A stretch of 14,351 nt of DNA from Actinomyces viscosus (GTDB lineage: Bacteria; Bacteroidota; Bacteroidia; Flavobacteriales_D; Crocinitomicaceae): positions 1 through 14,351 of the forward strand of contig CALPVI020000016.1 of the NCBI GenBank assembly GCA_943326975.2, read 5' to 3'. A program made the translations under genes and the position numbers. How positions within the stretch are numbered: position 1 is the stretch's first letter; every line of letters begins with the position of its first letter. Of the stretch, positions 11,989-14,351 are shown one piece after another. The notes beneath the pieces are model-generated. The model was given only the letters and a program-made list of their open reading frames with translations, was not told where the DNA came from and searched no databases.

Positions 11989-12654
11989 TTAGTTCAAGTT
12001 ACCTATTTTAGTAATACGGCCTTTAACAACATCTCCAATTTTAACATTTATTGTAGAATTTAATGGTAAAAAGATATCTATTCTAGAACCAAACTTAATA
12101 AATCCATATTCTTCTCCTGTAGTAACCTTTTGATTAGGCTCTACATAGTAACAAATTCTTCTGGCAACAGCTCCAGCAATCTGTCTAAACAAAACCTCTT
12201 GCCCTGTTGAATGTTCAGTAACCACAGTAGTTCTTTCATTATCTGTACTGCTTTTAGGATGCCAAGCAACTAAAAATAAACCTTTATGATATTTGACATA
12301 TTTGATAATACCAGAAATCGGATTGTAATTTGCATGCACATTTAAAGGTGACATAAATACCGAAACTTGAATTCTCTTATCTTTGAAATATTCTGTTTCC
12401 TCTACTTCCTCAATAACGACAACCTTCCCATCAGCCGGACATATAATATCATTTTCCTCAAAAACACAAGTAATATTAGGTATTCTAAAAAATTGAACAA
12501 CTAAATACAACATTACAAGCTCACCAATACTCAACAATGCATATAACCAAAACCAACCTAAAGATTGATATAAAAAATAATTCCCTAAATGAATTGCTGA
12601 CAATAATAGGACAGCAATTGTAATAATTAAATAACCTTCTCTGTGAATTTTCAT
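11989..12654 (-). CDS. psd: Phosphatidylserine decarboxylase proenzyme
   Basis: 221 residues, the short bacterial form. It converts phosphatidylserine to phosphatidylethanolamine at the inner membrane. Two N-terminal hydrophobic stretches (about 8-26 and 33-55) anchor it. Core motifs: ICPADGKVVVIEEV, VSVFMSPLNVHANYNPISGI, RIVKY-type stretch YVKYHKGLFLVAWHPKS, and the self-cleavage site FGSRIDIFLP, where the chain is cut between Gly189 and Ser190 and Ser190 becomes the pyruvoyl group. The lone GS form (rather than LGST) is usual for the type found in Bacteroidota and many other bacteria. It follows cdsA by 16 bases, so the two are co-transcribed. A PS synthase gene (pssA) is not in the window. 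Confidence 0.95.
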   Translation of the reverse strand: MKIHREGYLIITIAVLLLSAIHLGNYFLYQSLGWFWLYALLSIGELVMLYLVVQFFRIPNITCVFEENDIICPADGKVVVIEEVEETEYFKDKRIQVSVFMSPLNVHANYNPISGIIKYVKYHKGLFLVAWHPKSSTDNERTTVVTEHSTGQEVLFRQIAGAVARRICYYVEPNQKVTTGEEYGFIKFGSRIDIFLPLNSTINVKIGDVVKGRITKIGNLN

Positions 12655-12670
12655 TTGTTAAATTTTATTT

Positions 12671-13486
12671 TCAAAAATAAGTATAAATAATAAACCAAGT
12701 ATAAAAAAATGGTATTGTATAAATTGTTGCATCAAAACGATCCAATATCCCACCATGACCTGGCAATATTGTTCCTGAATCTTTAATATTCAATGTTCGT
12801 TTAAATAAGGATTCTAATAAATCTCCAAGAATCGCTGAAGGAGCTACCAAAATAGCAGCAATCAACCAAAAACCTAAATCATTTTGACTTGACCAAAAAC
12901 TAATAAAATAAGCAACTAATAATGTAAAAACTATCCCTCCAATAGTTCCTTCCCAAGTTTTCTTTGGTGATATACGTTCAAACAACTTTGTTTTTCCAAA
13001 AAACCTACCTGATAAATAAGCAAATGAATCGTTTGTCCAGATAAGTAACAACATACCTATTACATATGGGTGTTCATGAGAACTTTGTTTGGATAAAAGA
13101 ATAATGATAGAAAATGGTATAACTAAATATATAAAACCCAAAGTAACAATCCCGATATTAAAAATTGGATTTTCTTTTTTTCTCCATAGTTCTGTCAAAA
13201 TTGAAATAAAAATGATTGGTAGAACCAAAACTACAACTTGAGGTTTAATCGATGGAAATAACGATAAACCAAAAATTAAAAATGTCGAAAAAAGTAAAAG
13301 TGAATTTATTGATCCATTTAATTGAATTCGTTGATCATCTTTAAATAAATTAAAATATTCAACCAAACCCAATAATAAAAACAAACCCATTACAGCAAAA
13401 GCAGAATAAAAATTATACCATAACGAACCTATTATTAAAGTGATAAATACAATTCCGGTTAAAATTCTTTGAACTAAATTACTCAT
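12671..13486 (-). CDS. cdsA: Phosphatidate cytidylyltransferase (CDP-diacylglycerol synthase)
   Basis: 271 residues, multi-spanning membrane enzyme. It makes CDP-diacylglycerol from phosphatidic acid and CTP, the precursor of all the cell's phospholipids. Visible: about eight hydrophobic helices, TNDSFAYLSGRFFGKTKLF (151-169), the family signature SPKKTWEGTIGG (173-184), GDLLESLFKR (221-230) and LPGHGGILDRFD (241-252), with the acidic and basic active-site residues intact. Its product feeds PS synthesis and then psd just downstream. The gene follows ftsH by 72 bases that hold a stem-loop. Confidence 0.96.
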   Translation of the reverse strand: MSNLVQRILTGIVFITLIIGSLWYNFYSAFAVMGLFLLLGLVEYFNLFKDDQRIQLNGSINSLLLFSTFLIFGLSLFPSIKPQVVVLVLPIIFISILTELWRKKENPIFNIGIVTLGFIYLVIPFSIIILLSKQSSHEHPYVIGMLLLIWTNDSFAYLSGRFFGKTKLFERISPKKTWEGTIGGIVFTLLVAYFISFWSSQNDLGFWLIAAILVAPSAILGDLLESLFKRTLNIKDSGTILPGHGGILDRFDATIYTIPFFYTWFIIYTYF

Positions 13487-13507
13487 TGGATTTCTTTTAA
13501 AATAAGA

Positions 13508-13535
13508 TTCCCACTACCTATTAAGATAGTGGGAA
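13508..13535 (-). terminator. Stem-loop between ftsH and cdsA
   Basis: A perfect 9-bp stem TTCCCACTA and TAGTGGGAA with a 10-base loop, starting 23 bases after the ftsH stop. No T-run follows on the minus strand (the next bases are TCTTATTTT), so it is either a weak terminator or a 3'-end stabiliser that lets ftsH and cdsA be expressed at different levels. Confidence 0.5.
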
Positions 13536-13558
13536 CATAAATTTATTATTATAGTTTT

Positions 13559-14351
13559 TTATTCCTCATTCTCAGTAGAAGGAATTGTCGCTTCAGAATT
13601 AGCCCCATCAGAAGTAACTTCTGAAACTTCTGAATCAGTTCCTTCTTCAGAACTAACTTCTTGATCAATTTCTTCTGTTTTAACAACTTCAACTACAGGT
13701 GGAACATATTCTTCAACTAACCATTGTCTTTTTCCAAAAATAGTTTCTAAATCTTCTTTAAAAATAACTTCTGAGGTTAATAATTTTTCAGCTAATTCTG
13801 TTAACTTTTCTTTATTTTCTGTTAAAATCTGTAAAGCTCTTTGATATTGAGATTCAATTAAATGACTCACCTCTTCATCTATGATTCTTGCAGTATCATC
13901 TGAATAAGGTTTCGTGAATGAATCTCTACCTTGAGAATCATAAAAAGATATATTTCCAACCTTCTCATTCAAACCGTAAACTGAAACCATTGCATAAGCT
14001 TGTTTAGTCACTTTCTCTAAATCACTTAATGCTCCTGTACTAATTTTACCAAAAATCAATTGTTCAGCTGCTCGACCACCTAAAGCAGAACACATATCAT
14101 CTAACAATTGCTCAGTTGTCGTAATACTTCTTTCTTCTGGTAAATACCATGCAGCGCCTAACGATCTACCTCTTGGGACAATTGTTACTTTTACTAGCGG
14201 ATGAGCGTATTCTAACAACCATGAAATAGTAGCATGACCAGCTTCATGGAAAGCAATCGCTTTTTTCTCACTTTTTGTGATGATTTTATTTTTCTTTTCT
14301 AAACCTCCAACAATTCTATCAACTGCATCTAAAAAATCTTGTTTTTCAACA
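13559..14351 (-). CDS. ftsH: ATP-dependent zinc metalloprotease FtsH, C-terminal part (5' end beyond window)
   Basis: The frame is open to the window edge, giving about 263 residues of the ~640-residue protein; the start is outside. It is a hexameric membrane AAA+ protease that removes misfolded and regulatory proteins. The visible part begins at the end of the AAA module (DAVDRIVGGLEKKNKIIT), then the zinc-binding motif HEAGH (residues ~35-39 of the visible part, on bases ~14233-14249), the third zinc ligand Asp in STGALSDLEKVTKQAY, and the helical protease domain (ITENKEKLTELAEKLL-type region). It ends in a ~45-residue acidic, Ser/Thr/Glu-rich tail (EEIDQEVSSEEGTDSEVSEV) that looks disordered. 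cdsA and psd follow on the same strand, a ftsH-cdsA-psd arrangement I recall from flavobacteria. Confidence 0.95.
   Translation of the reverse strand, partial: VEKQDFLDAVDRIVGGLEKKNKIITKSEKKAIAFHEAGHATISWLLEYAHPLVKVTIVPRGRSLGAAWYLPEERSITTTEQLLDDMCSALGGRAAEQLIFGKISTGALSDLEKVTKQAYAMVSVYGLNEKVGNISFYDSQGRDSFTKPYSDDTARIIDEEVSHLIESQYQRALQILTENKEKLTELAEKLLTSEVIFKEDLETIFGKRQWLVEEYVPPVVEVVKTEEIDQEVSSEEGTDSEVSEVTSDGANSEATIPSTENEE

Noticed and set aside
14216..14218. A TTG at 14216-14218 as the start of ftsH
   Set aside because: The frame continues upstream through HEAGH and the end of the AAA module, so the gene is simply cut by the window edge.
1..14351. CRISPR arrays, insertion sequences, integrases, toxin-antitoxin or defence genes, tRNA or rRNA genes
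   Set aside because: None found on either strand; the region is standard chromosome with uniform base composition.

Overview
The window looks like a piece of an ordinary chromosome from a low-GC member of the Bacteroidota, most likely the order Flavobacteriales. Four things point there: strongly AT-rich coding and spacer sequence, repeated TAnnTTTG -7 promoter boxes (once with TTG 19 bases upstream) instead of sigma70-type boxes, lipoproteins with Bacteroidota-style S-C lipoboxes, and housekeeping proteins with flavobacterial wording (AccD beginning MSWFKR, an OmpA domain with a GHVCC motif). Genus cannot be decided from the sequence alone.

Layout from left to right. Bases 1-833 hold the 3' end of an M16 peptidase with a C-terminal lipoprotein-carrier-like domain, closed by a terminator. 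Next is a secreted protein with one clear and one degenerate OmpA-like domain (911-1765). It converges on a two-gene micro-operon on the minus strand: a 40-residue lipoprotein (1976-2098) and a 73-residue protein of unknown function (1751-1972). In front of that operon, about 300 bases without a larger gene can fold into an elaborate RNA on the minus strand (about 2144-2362) with its own -7 box. A LapA/DUF1049-like membrane protein follows (minus), then efp (plus) with a near-ideal flavobacterial promoter.

From 3454 to 10733 everything is on the minus strand and mostly housekeeping: yaaA (peroxide stress), an 85-residue unknown protein, pnp, rpsO, accD, fba and gdhA. rpsO-pnp keeps the widely conserved bacterial order and has a hairpin between the genes; fba-accD is a tight pair. 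Most units end in recognisable stem-loop terminators. A DUF4197 lipoprotein (plus, 10901-11638) then converges on a small secreted Lys/Cys-rich peptide (minus), sharing a bidirectional terminator. The right end is ftsH (partial), cdsA and psd, all on the minus strand: membrane proteolysis plus two steps leading to phosphatidylethanolamine.

No mobile element, CRISPR array, tRNA/rRNA gene, defence system or sign of recent transfer was seen. The best candidate for something undescribed is the structured RNA and micro-lipoprotein operon at 1751-2375. The Lys/Cys-rich exported peptide at 11713-11949 comes second.
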